Source: Lysobacterales bacterium (lineage in GTDB: Bacteria > Pseudomonadota > Gammaproteobacteria > Xanthomonadales > UBA2363). From it: DNA of 64,000 nt. This document shows positions 37,786-45,920 of this stretch, in pieces. Below the pieces are notes generated by a model. That model did no database searches. It had not been told where the DNA came from and saw nothing but the letters and a program-made list of their open reading frames with translations. Numbering within the stretch: position 1 is the stretch's first letter; every line of letters begins with the position of its first letter. Position numbers and translations under genes: made by a program. The DNA lies in contig JAHCAT010000009.1 of assembly GCA_019634735.1 (NCBI GenBank), positions 1 through 64,000 of the forward strand, written 5' to 3'.

Positions 37786-39228
37786 TCACGCCGCCACCTG
37801 AACGGACTGTATGAAGGCAGCTTTTGTTTCATCAGCAATGGCCGCGCGGTGTACGCGAGTCACCATCTCCTCTTCATCGACGGCGAAATGTCCACGCCTG
37901 ACCTGCTTGAAGAGATCGACAAGATGCTTCAGATGCAGATCTGGCCTATCGAGTGTTTCGCTAAGGATGTCTGACGAGGCCGACCGATACATGTCCTGCA
38001 ACCGCGCCACGGGGGCGCCCACGAGTTCGATCGATATTGAATCGAGGCTCTTCAGATCATCGGACGTAAGCCTCCCCTCCACGAGGTACTCCTGCACAAG
38101 ACGCACCGTCACGTACAAGCGATCCTTGCCTTGCACCAGCATGTTCTTATTGAAGGAGATGGCCGATCCGATGACCTTCGCTCGGGTCACGGCACGGGGA
38201 TTCACTTCGCTCAATATTTCCTCTACGAAACGCGCACCACGCTGCAACGCAGCCACCTGGATGATGTCCGATGAATAAGCCTTACGTGCCGCTATATAGT
38301 CATGCGTGCGTAACGTCACCTGCCGATCCGGAGGCGTCGTATTCCAGAGCTCGACTTCGCCGGTTTCCTGCACGATTAGACACAGTGCGGGGTTTCCGTC
38401 CTCATCGATGTACTGGGCCGGCGTTGGAATGCGTAGCGCCTCATAGGCGGCGACGGCCCGTTGGTTTGCTGCGGTGTCGTTGAGGTCCGGCAGGGTGTCG
38501 GCGTACATCCGCAGCGAATAGTCGGCCAGTATTTCACTTCTGTCCTTCAGCACGATCCTCGTGGGCCTCTCCTCGCCGAAGACCACCTCGCTTTGAACGT
38601 CGGCAACCTCGTCGGCCAGCTGATCCAGCAGCTTATCGATCGACTTGTCGCCCATGATCGAATGGAGCTTTAGACGCATCGACTGATCTCTGTAGCGTGG
38701 GTATCCCGCCCGAAACGCTTGTATGACGCTCTGCACCGCCGTATCCCGAATGCGCTCGGTATGGAATTCATCGACCGACAAGCGGAAGATTAGTTCGCCT
38801 TCACTGGGTGAAGAAGCGAAGGCCGCACATAATTGGTCCAGAAGCTGTGTTGCCTTGGCGTCGGTCTTTGCCATGACCGCACTGGTGGTGATCGCCGCTC
38901 GGTAGGCCCGAGTGTGCGCGAGAAGCTCACAGACGCTCTCGAGCTCAAGCAGTGGCTCACCGCCGCCGGACAGTTGTAGCAAGCCGACATTCGCATCGTT
39001 TAGGAAGCGTGTAAGAAGCTGGACGTCGGTCACAGCAAGAATACTTCCAGCCTCCGGCGAGCGGCCAGGCTTTGGGGACGCGAAGTAACAATGCGCGCAG
39101 CCAACAGGACAGTACCTTGTCGGAATAACCACCACATAGGGCCGCCCACTCCACTGATTGATGGAGAACTGGAAGGCACCTGTGATGTTGTCTCGTGCTA
39201 GTTGCGGCGTATCGAAGGGGTTCGCCAT
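37786..39228 (-). CDS. Radical SAM protein (480 aa)
   Basis: The canonical [4Fe-4S] motif CPVGCAHC (CxxxCxxC) is at about residues 40-47, preceded by VVVIPTRY and followed by the SAM-binding LSGGGEPLLEL. The partial TIM barrel spans about residues 25-250. The C-terminal 230 residues have no cysteine-rich SPASM cluster and are unassigned. GAGGA ribosome binding site precedes the ATG. It lies 69 nt downstream of a second radical-SAM gene and 35 nt upstream of the unknown 353-residue protein. It would generate a 5'-deoxyadenosyl radical; the substrate is unknown. Confidence 0.85.
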   Translation of the reverse strand: MANPFDTPQLARDNITGAFQFSINQWSGRPYVVVIPTRYCPVGCAHCYFASPKPGRSPEAGSILAVTDVQLLTRFLNDANVGLLQLSGGGEPLLELESVCELLAHTRAYRAAITTSAVMAKTDAKATQLLDQLCAAFASSPSEGELIFRLSVDEFHTERIRDTAVQSVIQAFRAGYPRYRDQSMRLKLHSIMGDKSIDKLLDQLADEVADVQSEVVFGEERPTRIVLKDRSEILADYSLRMYADTLPDLNDTAANQRAVAAYEALRIPTPAQYIDEDGNPALCLIVQETGEVELWNTTPPDRQVTLRTHDYIAARKAYSSDIIQVAALQRGARFVEEILSEVNPRAVTRAKVIGSAISFNKNMLVQGKDRLYVTVRLVQEYLVEGRLTSDDLKSLDSISIELVGAPVARLQDMYRSASSDILSETLDRPDLHLKHLVDLFKQVRRGHFAVDEEEMVTRVHRAAIADETKAAFIQSVQVAA

Positions 39229-39297
39229 GATCGTTCCTCGGTTCCTGGTCGCATCCCGCCCTGATCAGAGAGGCGCACCTCGGTGCTATCTCGACTG

Positions 39298-40404
39298 TCA
39301 CACGGCGTCAGACTTCCACAGACGACATATGGGAACAATATCGGGATAAGCCTCACAGGAAGCGGCACCCATTGCATACTTCTCAGCTGGACAGCCGCCG
39401 CAACAGGATGCCGGAGACTTACAACTGCCACAGCTCGGCCGAGACAGTGCCTGTGCAAAGAGTGTGAACTCGTTAGTGCCGGGATTCACCCTAATCCCGT
39501 CCTCGTCCATCGTGCAAAACTGAAAGTCTGTATCAAAGAGGTAGGAGCATACGTAGCATCGACCATCGGGGAATATCGAGATGCGGTCCATCGTCCTGCC
39601 GATGCACCCTCGATAGCCTTCGTCGTAGTATTTTTGGACCTCGCTGACCCGTACGTAAGTCGGCTGGTACCAGATCTGGCACTTCGATCGACCTTGTTGC
39701 TGCTTGAGCGCGTCGCAGAACTCGACCCATTCGACGGGAGTCAGCGCTGCACCTTCGTCCCCCTTTCCGGTCCCGATCGTCGAGAATACGTGGTACTTGA
39801 CCAACGTGACGCCGGTTTCATCCGCGAGCGCGATAAGATCCAAACAGTCTGCGACGTTGTTCTTGCTTACGGTACATATGAAGCGCACGTCGTATCCAGC
39901 CGCAGCCAGTGTCTTTGAAGTCTCAACTGCGTACTTGAACGTGCCCGGCCCTCGGACCCTGTCGTGCGTCTCTTTACTTCCCCCATCAAGGCTGATCTGG
40001 ATGTAATTGAACAGCGAAGGATCTAGATTCAGGAATGTTCTGCGGGCTGGACCCAAGCCGTTTGTCGTGATGATCACCTTCTCGTATCCGAGTTCGTAGG
40101 CCGCCTGGACGCATTCCCGAAATTGCGGATGAGTGGTCGGTTCGCCACCCAGCAAAGTCAACTTGCTCCCGCCCATCTGTCGCCACAGTGCGAGAGTCTT
40201 TCGCACCTTTTCTAGTGGCATCACACGCGCAAGGTCAAGGCGCTCCCCCATGTAACAATGACTGCATCTGAGCTGGCAGACTTCAGTAATGTAGAGATAG
40301 ACGTTGCGGAAGCGTCCATACTCGATGCGTTTCTCTGTCTCAGGGAATCTGGCCCATCCGTAGTGGTCGGGTGCCACAGGAATTTTTTCTATGATCTCCG
40401 CCAT
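39298..40404 (-). CDS. Radical SAM/SPASM-type protein
   Basis: 368 residues from the ATG at 40404. CQLRCSHC (CxxxCxxC) at about residue 43 and the LTLLGGEPTTHPQF SAM-contact segment give a radical-SAM core. The C-terminal third has a SPASM-like set of cysteines (GCIG...GRCYVCSY...CGSCKSPASCCGGCPAEKY...SC), expected to bind auxiliary Fe-S clusters. Such enzymes modify peptides (RiPP maturases), enzymes or small molecules. It starts 2 nt after the cupin gene stop. No precursor peptide is visible nearby, so a non-peptide substrate remains possible. Confidence 0.88.
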   Translation of the reverse strand: MAEIIEKIPVAPDHYGWARFPETEKRIEYGRFRNVYLYITEVCQLRCSHCYMGERLDLARVMPLEKVRKTLALWRQMGGSKLTLLGGEPTTHPQFRECVQAAYELGYEKVIITTNGLGPARRTFLNLDPSLFNYIQISLDGGSKETHDRVRGPGTFKYAVETSKTLAAAGYDVRFICTVSKNNVADCLDLIALADETGVTLVKYHVFSTIGTGKGDEGAALTPVEWVEFCDALKQQQGRSKCQIWYQPTYVRVSEVQKYYDEGYRGCIGRTMDRISIFPDGRCYVCSYLFDTDFQFCTMDEDGIRVNPGTNEFTLFAQALSRPSCGSCKSPASCCGGCPAEKYAMGAASCEAYPDIVPICRLWKSDAV

Positions 40405-40406
40405 GG

Positions 40407-41066
40407 CTAAATCACTCCTTTTTCCTTGAGCTTTCGGACCATTTCCCTGTATTGAGCTTCTGTCATCCGCTTTTCGACTTTTTCGGAACGGGACTCCTGT
40501 GAGTTCGAATACTGCGTCCACGCTTCACCTTTGGTTCGGTCCATGACGGTGAACTGTGCTTTGGAAGCTGGCCCGCGGATGATCAATGAAATGGTGCAGG
40601 GCTCGGCTCCGATCGAGTGGTAAAGATGTTCTTTTAGAAAGTAGGACGTACCCCGTTCGCGACGCTCCACAAACTCGAGCTGAAGATCATCCGGCGTAGC
40701 CGTGCCCATCGAAATCTTCCGCTCCGGCTTGATCGTGTAGAGATAGTGTTCATAGCTGCCCGACAGCACTCTTGCTGCATAAGGCCACCGATGATTGTGT
40801 GGGCGATCGAACCTTCCGTCGCCGAATACATGCAGACGGATGCGAGCGTCTGACTCGACGTCGTGATGCAGAACGAGCTTGTCCAGGATGTCGTAGTGCT
40901 CGCACATACACCATAGCTGCGGTGCCCGCCGGCACTCTTCTACCGCCGCGCGCAGCGCATCCCGATCTTCGGCCAGGTGGGCGAGCAACTGCCGAGTATC
41001 GCGAGATACCTGCTCGGTATCCGACCAATTCAATTGTCTGACGACAGCTGCGTACTCATCGAACAT
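40407..41066 (-). CDS. Cupin-like protein in the radical-SAM operon
   Basis: 219 residues from ATG 41066, overlapping the Nudix gene by 11 nt. Residues about 75-165 look like a cupin barrel: RLHVFGDGRFDRPHNHRWPYAARVLSG contains the HNH of cupin motif 1, and the segment SYFLKEHLYHSIGAE has the second histidine. The C-terminal tail is charged (RSEKVEKRMTEAQYREMVRKLKEK). Cupins can be metal oxygenases, isomerases or binding proteins. Its position between a Nudix hydrolase and a radical-SAM enzyme suggests a dedicated step in one pathway. Confidence 0.68.
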   Translation of the reverse strand: MFDEYAAVVRQLNWSDTEQVSRDTRQLLAHLAEDRDALRAAVEECRRAPQLWCMCEHYDILDKLVLHHDVESDARIRLHVFGDGRFDRPHNHRWPYAARVLSGSYEHYLYTIKPERKISMGTATPDDLQLEFVERRERGTSYFLKEHLYHSIGAEPCTISLIIRGPASKAQFTVMDRTKGEAWTQYSNSQESRSEKVEKRMTEAQYREMVRKLKEKGVI

Positions 41067-41499
41067 GCCAGCCACCAAATTCTGAGTAGGGTATTCCCTT
41101 TGCAACGTGCTGTAGCGCGAATCGAATGTAATCGACCACGTTATCGATCTCGTGTAGCTTCCCCAGATCCATCCATCTGAGCTCTGCGCATTTATGCGGC
41201 TCCTGGTTGGTCGGCGTCCCGGCCCATGTGGTGCACCTAAAGAAAAACGCGATTCGATCGCTGTTCGAGCGATTGTGCATAGTGTGTACGAGTAGCAGGT
41301 TCTCGCTAGCGATTTCGATACCAATCTCCTCACGGGCCTCTCGCTGCATCCCCTGCGACAGGGTCTCGTTTGCTTCGAGGTGACCCGCAACTAGGCTGAA
41401 CTTGCCATCCTCAAAGCCCGTTCCGGCACGCAGTGAGAAACATGCGAGCGGGCCGTCGACGAGCAGCAAATGAAGATCAATTGTCGGCGTTGGCCTCAT
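41056..41499 (-). CDS. Nudix hydrolase
   Basis: 147 residues from the ATG at 41499. The Nudix box fits well: GHLEANETLSQGMQREAREEIGIE carries G-x5-E-x7-R-E-x2-E-E-x-G. The enzyme hydrolyses nucleoside diphosphates linked to another moiety, or NTPs. It lies 21 nt downstream of the NDK-like gene and overlaps the cupin gene by 11 nt. A nucleotide-acting kinase-like and hydrolase pair next to radical-SAM genes hints that the pathway substrate or product is a nucleotide. Confidence 0.9.
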   Translation of the reverse strand: MRPTPTIDLHLLLVDGPLACFSLRAGTGFEDGKFSLVAGHLEANETLSQGMQREAREEIGIEIASENLLLVHTMHNRSNSDRIAFFFRCTTWAGTPTNQEPHKCAELRWMDLGKLHEIDNVVDYIRFALQHVAKGIPYSEFGGWHVR

Positions 41500-41520
41500 G
41501 TGCTGCGACCCTTTAAGCAA

Positions 41521-42345
41521 TCATCGAGACTCGATGGTGGGGTAGGCGAAGAAGCCAAAGAGCGTGGCCTGATCCCATTCAGTGAGATGTATGAAGTTTC
41601 GCGACAGCGCTTCAGCAACATTCTTCGCCTTGAGCAAGCGATTAGGCCCATCGAAAAAGTCATCGATCAGCAACGTTCTGAGGAGATCACGTTCGGAAGG
41701 ACTAAGCACTAGTTGCTCGATCGCGCTTCGAATCGCTACTCCAGCATGCGATCGCAATCCCCGCCCGCCCGGACTTGCAACGCGACTTATCCGCGTGGAT
41801 CGGTGCGCTACACGTTGCTTGAGAACTGCCTGGAACGCTTTAAGCGATCGCCTTCGACACTGATACCCATGGCGCCGAAATTCTGCAACTACATCCTTTG
41901 GTTGAGGGTTGCCGTCGATCTCGGCGAATCCTTCACCAGGAAAAAGCACTGACGCCTGCTCCGTCGCCTCCTGCGACGTATCGGGCACGTGAATCGCATT
42001 CTGAATTCGATTGAGATGACCGATCTTCGCTCTGAGACAGCTTGTCTTCGAGGGAATGGCCGGACCTTGCTCGGCCTTTAGTCGCTCTTGAATATCCCCA
42101 CCTGCCTCGTGTGAAAGGAGGAGCGCGATCCAAGGCCCTACGCGGGCAAACCGTCGATTCACGTGCCACGAATCTCGCGCGGCATCGAATCCGTTCTCAT
42201 AAGCAAGGCGATAGAGCTGGTCATTCATGTGAATGACCTGATAGGCGCAGATTTCGTAGCCACTCTCGCCGAGAGCTCCGAGCGCTCCGAAAAGCCCACC
42301 GGTTAAGGTCACATCTGGCTTCAAATAGCATAGAGCTCGCTGCAT
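41521..42345 (-). CDS. Nucleoside-diphosphate-kinase-like protein with extra C-terminal domain
   Basis: 274 residues. The first ~150 residues resemble NDK: ALCYLKPD at the N-terminus, a VGPWIALLL strand, SCLRAKIG (NDK ..LRADYA..) and NAIHVPDTSQEATEQASVLFPGE, which aligns with NDK NxxHGSDSxExAxxEIxxFF and retains the catalytic histidine. The remaining ~120 residues (KDVVAEFRRHGYQCRRRSLKAF...SPSERDLLRTLLIDDFF) are a separate unassigned helical domain. A standalone NDK is ~140 residues, so this is a specialised version. First gene of the cargo metabolic operon; its promoter should lie in 42346-42450. Confidence 0.72.
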   Translation of the reverse strand: MQRALCYLKPDVTLTGGLFGALGALGESGYEICAYQVIHMNDQLYRLAYENGFDAARDSWHVNRRFARVGPWIALLLSHEAGGDIQERLKAEQGPAIPSKTSCLRAKIGHLNRIQNAIHVPDTSQEATEQASVLFPGEGFAEIDGNPQPKDVVAEFRRHGYQCRRRSLKAFQAVLKQRVAHRSTRISRVASPGGRGLRSHAGVAIRSAIEQLVLSPSERDLLRTLLIDDFFDGPNRLLKAKNVAEALSRNFIHLTEWDQATLFGFFAYPTIESR

Positions 42346-42398
42346 CCTAGCAAACTCAATTTGGTGGTGAGCATCAGAAAGCGCATCTTGCTATTGCT

Positions 42399-42465
42399 TC
42401 AGCCGCATACGGCAGCCTGAATACGATGCGATTCCGTCAGCCGCATTACGGTCTAGCGATGCGGC
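42399..42465. repeat. Paired TCAGCCGCAT...GATGCG repeats with hairpin
   Basis: TCAGCCGCATACGG (42399-42412) and TCAGCCGCATTACGG (42437-42451) are each followed by GATGCG. The second copy forms a 7-bp hairpin, GCCGCAT (42440-42446) with ATGCGGC (42459-42465). It sits upstream of the NDK-like operon and may be an operator, or the end of an older mobile element. Confidence 0.45.
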
Positions 42466-43402
42466 AAACCGCCGCGTAGCAATCCAGGCCCCTATCTCCC
42501 ACAATCCAATGTACTTGTCAACTACAGGCTTGTGCCGCACAGGATAGGTTCAACGAGGTTCCGAGTGCATCAACGTCCACAGCAAGAAAGCTGCGCTGCC
42601 TTCTGCTCGTCTACAGTCCTCGTGGACGTTGGAACGCCCCATCTTCGTCTGATTGCGAGACTGCGTACTGATCGCGAAGTGCCCATCGGAACGCGTTCTT
42701 TTGGCCGGGACGCATCGCGGCCGCTAAGACACATCGCCGGTCCCGGACGTGATCCGCCTTGCACAGGGACGGCCCCAATGGCCAGCCTGTCCGCGCACTC
42801 GCCCCCGCGCCTGCCTGATTGGACCGTGCGAACCTCCGGTTCGCTCCGGCTCTCTGGTGCATGCGCGCTGGCGCTGGTGGTTGTACCTGCCTCTGTTGTT
42901 AACTTGGTCGCTGGCCAAACTGCCGGTTGCAGCGACGCCGCCGGAGGGGCGTTCGCTAAACCTGGACGCGCCGCCTACGGCCCTGCACAAAACGTCGCTG
43001 GATCTGGGTGCCGTGACCGAAGGCTAGCGGGCGAAACCGCTCGCGCCGCCCGGCCTCGACGAAGGTCCGACGCCATGCCTGTTCGTCAGCCTCTCGATGC
43101 CCGAAGCGGCGATAACAGAAAGATCGGCCAGGCGCGGCGCGGGCGCGCGCCATCACGCTGAATCACCGGCTGTCGAGCAACACCCAGTCTCACGTACTTG
43201 GGCGACACCCACCTTCACGCACCCCGGGTCGGGGCAAGGCCAGGCCCTGGCGGCCCTTGTTTGTCGGGAATGGTGAGTGAGGGCGTGGCTGCGCTTCCTG
43301 CGTCATGCCGCGACCATTCGGCGCCAACAACATTAGCTGTCGTAAGGTGGACTGAACGAACGCCGGGTCCTTGCTCAAGACCCAGAGCCTGCACGATAGA
43401 GG
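42466..43402. other. Degraded junction region without an intact gene
   Basis: About 900 bp between the NDK-like operon and the transposition genes. Several open frames exist but none has a good start, ribosome binding site or family match, apart from a decayed conjugation-gene fragment at 42857-43120. I read this as a scar where cargo was joined to the transposon core. Confidence 0.55.
42857..43120 (+). pseudogene. Fragment of conjugative-transfer TrbC-like pilin assembly gene
   Basis: Reading from GTG 42857 gives a signal-like RWRWWLYLPLLLTWSL and then ATPPEGRSLNLD; after a TAG at 43025-43027 the same frame continues as LAPPGLDEGPTPCLFVSLSMPEAA. FVSLSMPE is the signature of F-type/ICE TrbC proteins that help assemble conjugative pilins. 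An internal stop and an abrupt loss of similarity after about 43115 show that it is a remnant. No other transfer genes remain in the window. Assignment rests on one short motif plus the signal sequence. Confidence 0.55.
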
Positions 43403-44887
43403 TCAACGAGACGCTGTCTCGACCCTGTCCGCCCATACTTTCACCAAATGCCGCATGGCCTCTGGGACTCGAACCCTGTCGTGCTCATCGAACAAATGAA
43501 GTTCTTCGCCTCGCTCGACCACGTTCCACCTGCTGTGACCCAGACGTTTAGCAGGAAAGCCAAACGCCTTGGCGATCGCGCGTTGTAAGAGCTTCAGAGG
43601 CGCCTTTTCAATACCGACCTGCTCGATCTTGGCCATGAGCACGGACAAGTCGCGCACGGTCCGCGGCGGCCGATCTTTACCGGTGCTACGCTTCGGCATA
43701 GTGCACTCCCAGCCCAGGATCGTTCGACCAAAGGTCAGCCAACGGAACAGGCTCGCCCGCGCCCCTGGATGCCTGCGCAGGAAGTGCTGCAGCTGGTCGT
43801 CATCGCAATGCCCGTCCTCTCCGAGCCCCTCGTCTGCGCACAGCTGGCTGGCGGCAGTGAGGTAGAGACGCATAGTTCGTGCTGGCGTCTTTTGCTCATC
43901 CAGCCAGCCGACGTAGCGATTGAGCACCGCGGCATAGGGCGCACGGCGCGAGGCGCGCAGTTTCTCCGCAATCCGGCTTCGCTCAACGTGCTCGACCTTG
44001 GCAGCCTCGTCTAGGCTGACCCCAAGGTGTACTTCGAGGAAGCGCACGGGCAACACATGCCTTCTCAGCTCGGCCACGCTGAACGTCTCCAGCAGGCCGT
44101 TGCCCCGAAGCGTATCTGGATTGGCGACAGATGCATCCAGCCGGGAGAAGAATGGAAAATGGCGGGCAAAGACCTTGGCCAGGAGCGGCTTGTCAGGCTG
44201 CGCCTCATGCAGCCACTGGCCAAAGGCGAGATAGGCCGCCCGTGACCAATCCCGCTCAAGTGCCAACATCTGGACTAAAGCATCACGCTCGATACGCTGC
44301 CGGTTCAAACAGGCAATACAGCGGCCATGACCGTCACCCGCCAGCATCGACCCGCACCCCGGGCATGCGTGAACCTTCTCGGCCCCAGGTGTGCACGCCT
44401 CGCAGTGGGGTTTGCCGCTAGCCAGCAAGCCTGCGATGGGCCGATAGCGCCGGCAAGATCCACAGCTGCGATGCGTCAGTCGGTTACGGCAAGCACCGCA
44501 GATCTTGTCCTCGATCCGCAGGCGCGGCGCCCGGGACAGGTGCACGCTCGCTTGGCCACACCACGCGCAAGGTTCGGGCTGCAGGAAGTAGGGCGAGCAC
44601 GACCCGCACACAGGCCGCCCGCCAACCAGTCGCCCGGCCTTTCCTCGCACTGGACGATCGCAACGCAGGCATTTGCGAGTCGCCCGCTCGCATTGCCGAC
44701 AGACTGGCTCAGCGGTTGCATGCTGATGGGTTCGCGTTGGCTTCGCGCAGCGGGCGCACTGCAGAGGAACAAAAACCCGCGCGTAGCACGAAGAGCAATA
44801 CTCTGCTCCCTTGTGGAGGCGATGTGCGTTGACGATCGTGCGGCCGCATTCGTCGCAGTACCGCTGCCCCTTGGAATCGATGCTCAT
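43403..44887 (-). CDS. TniE-like zinc-ribbon protein of the transposition operon
   Basis: 494 residues from ATG 44887, overlapping the tniQ stop (ATGA). The N-terminal 210 residues contain about ten CxxC pairs arranged as repeated zinc ribbons (e.g. CDECG, CSSC, CARC, CRQC, CLRC, CGSC, CPGC). The C-terminal half has a helical stretch (NRYVGWLDEQKTPARTMRLYLTAASQLC) reminiscent of the SAM-like core-binding domain of tyrosine recombinases, but no catalytic tyrosine motif follows. Position after TniQ matches the tniE gene of Tn6022/AbaR elements. It may help bind the comM target or ends; its role is not established. Confidence 0.6.
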   Translation of the reverse strand: MSIDSKGQRYCDECGRTIVNAHRLHKGAEYCSSCYARVFVPLQCARCAKPTRTHQHATAEPVCRQCERATRKCLRCDRPVRGKAGRLVGGRPVCGSCSPYFLQPEPCAWCGQASVHLSRAPRLRIEDKICGACRNRLTHRSCGSCRRYRPIAGLLASGKPHCEACTPGAEKVHACPGCGSMLAGDGHGRCIACLNRQRIERDALVQMLALERDWSRAAYLAFGQWLHEAQPDKPLLAKVFARHFPFFSRLDASVANPDTLRGNGLLETFSVAELRRHVLPVRFLEVHLGVSLDEAAKVEHVERSRIAEKLRASRRAPYAAVLNRYVGWLDEQKTPARTMRLYLTAASQLCADEGLGEDGHCDDDQLQHFLRRHPGARASLFRWLTFGRTILGWECTMPKRSTGKDRPPRTVRDLSVLMAKIEQVGIEKAPLKLLQRAIAKAFGFPAKRLGHSRWNVVERGEELHLFDEHDRVRVPEAMRHLVKVWADRVETASR

Positions 44888-45915
44888 TCGCTGATCGCCT
44901 GCCACAGCAGTGCCGCGCGTGTGGCCCGCCAATCAGTACTGCGACGCCGTTCGTGCTCCAGCTTCGCTCGCAGCGCGTGGGGCTTCCTCGGAACTACCTT
45001 ACGCGTCCTCCCCGCCGGCAGGTCCTCTACCGCTGACCTCAACCAGTCCGGCAACGACTCCCGTGCGAAACGTCGCTGCGTCAAATTCTGGTCACGCGCG
45101 ATCTTCTTGAATTCCAGCGGCCAGCTGGCCAACACATCGATAACGAGCAGCACCACTTCGGCGCGGGTTTGGACGCGGGCCAGCTCCAATGGCCGAGCGT
45201 GACGACCGGCAGGATCAGGCGGCGAGTGTATGCGGCGCGCCAGCAGGCTGGCTAACACCCGGCTGCCGTGGAACAGGTCTTCACGACAGACGGGCTGACC
45301 GCCAATCTCCGCAATGCCACCATTCAGGGCACGATCAAGGTAGGACTGCGCTTGGATTACCGCGCCGATCGGTACGCTCGGATCTTGCGGCGTCCTTCCC
45401 AGCATGCGACTGCAGAGCTGACACCGCCTCACCGAGAGCATCTGCCGGTGAATGGCCAGCGGCGCATCGCAATGGGGACAGGCGTCCTGCAGGAGCCGCC
45501 GATGGCGGCTGCATGCCACCATGAAGGACATGCGCCAGTCTAGGCAAAAGACCGGCCGGTCTGCCAGGCAATCGGGGCAGTATTGCAGGCCCCAGCCCCG
45601 TCGCAGGCGATGGTAGATGCCGATCCGATTGATCCAGGGAGCCGGTCCGCGTGTCACGCCCCCTCTCAACCCGGCCTCTGCGCCGCGGAGTGTCATCTGC
45701 ACCACACGCGCCAACGCAAGCCCCGACTTGACCGCGATCGCGGCGAGCAGTGTGTCCGATGCAGAACGATCGATATCTCGGTTCCAGATCGGAATACTGG
45801 GAAAGTGAAATGCGCAGAAGCGGTATGGAGCCAGGCCGTGTCGCTGTGCGGCCCTGACCAGGAAAGAGCTCAGCAGCTCATCTTCCTGGGGCTCGATGGG
45901 CAGCGGCCAACGCAT
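44884..45915 (-). CDS. tniQ: TniQ-family target-selection protein (TnsD/TniD equivalent)
   Basis: 343 residues from ATG 45915 (MRWPLPIEPQEDELLSSFLVRAAQ is the TniQ family start). The zinc-finger array CPDCLADRPVFCLDWRM...CSRH...CPHC...RRCQLC spans about residues 110-180. TniQ proteins link the TnsC ATPase to a chosen target; here the target was comM. 5 nt separate it from tnsC and 4 nt of overlap join it to the TniE-like gene. Length is shorter than Tn7 TnsD (~500 aa), in line with division of labour with the TniE-like protein. Confidence 0.9.
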   Translation of the reverse strand: MRWPLPIEPQEDELLSSFLVRAAQRHGLAPYRFCAFHFPSIPIWNRDIDRSASDTLLAAIAVKSGLALARVVQMTLRGAEAGLRGGVTRGPAPWINRIGIYHRLRRGWGLQYCPDCLADRPVFCLDWRMSFMVACSRHRRLLQDACPHCDAPLAIHRQMLSVRRCQLCSRMLGRTPQDPSVPIGAVIQAQSYLDRALNGGIAEIGGQPVCREDLFHGSRVLASLLARRIHSPPDPAGRHARPLELARVQTRAEVVLLVIDVLASWPLEFKKIARDQNLTQRRFARESLPDWLRSAVEDLPAGRTRKVVPRKPHALRAKLEHERRRSTDWRATRAALLWQAISE

Positions 45916-45920
45916 CTCCC

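Noticed and set aside
37786..42345. Prokaryotic viperin (antiviral nucleotide) interpretation of the radical-SAM genes
   Set aside because: The cysteine motifs are CPVGCAHC and CQLRCSHC with a SPASM-type tail, not the CNxxCxxC and size of viperins, although the linked nucleotide genes make it tempting.
42399..42465. Integron attC site
   Set aside because: The 7-bp core pattern GTTRRRY and integrase-type simple-site spacing are missing, and no integron integrase is in the window.
42532..43161. A ~210-codon open frame in the junction region
   Set aside because: No start context, no homologous motifs, Arg/Ser-rich translation; a neighbouring frame carries the TrbC-like remnant instead.
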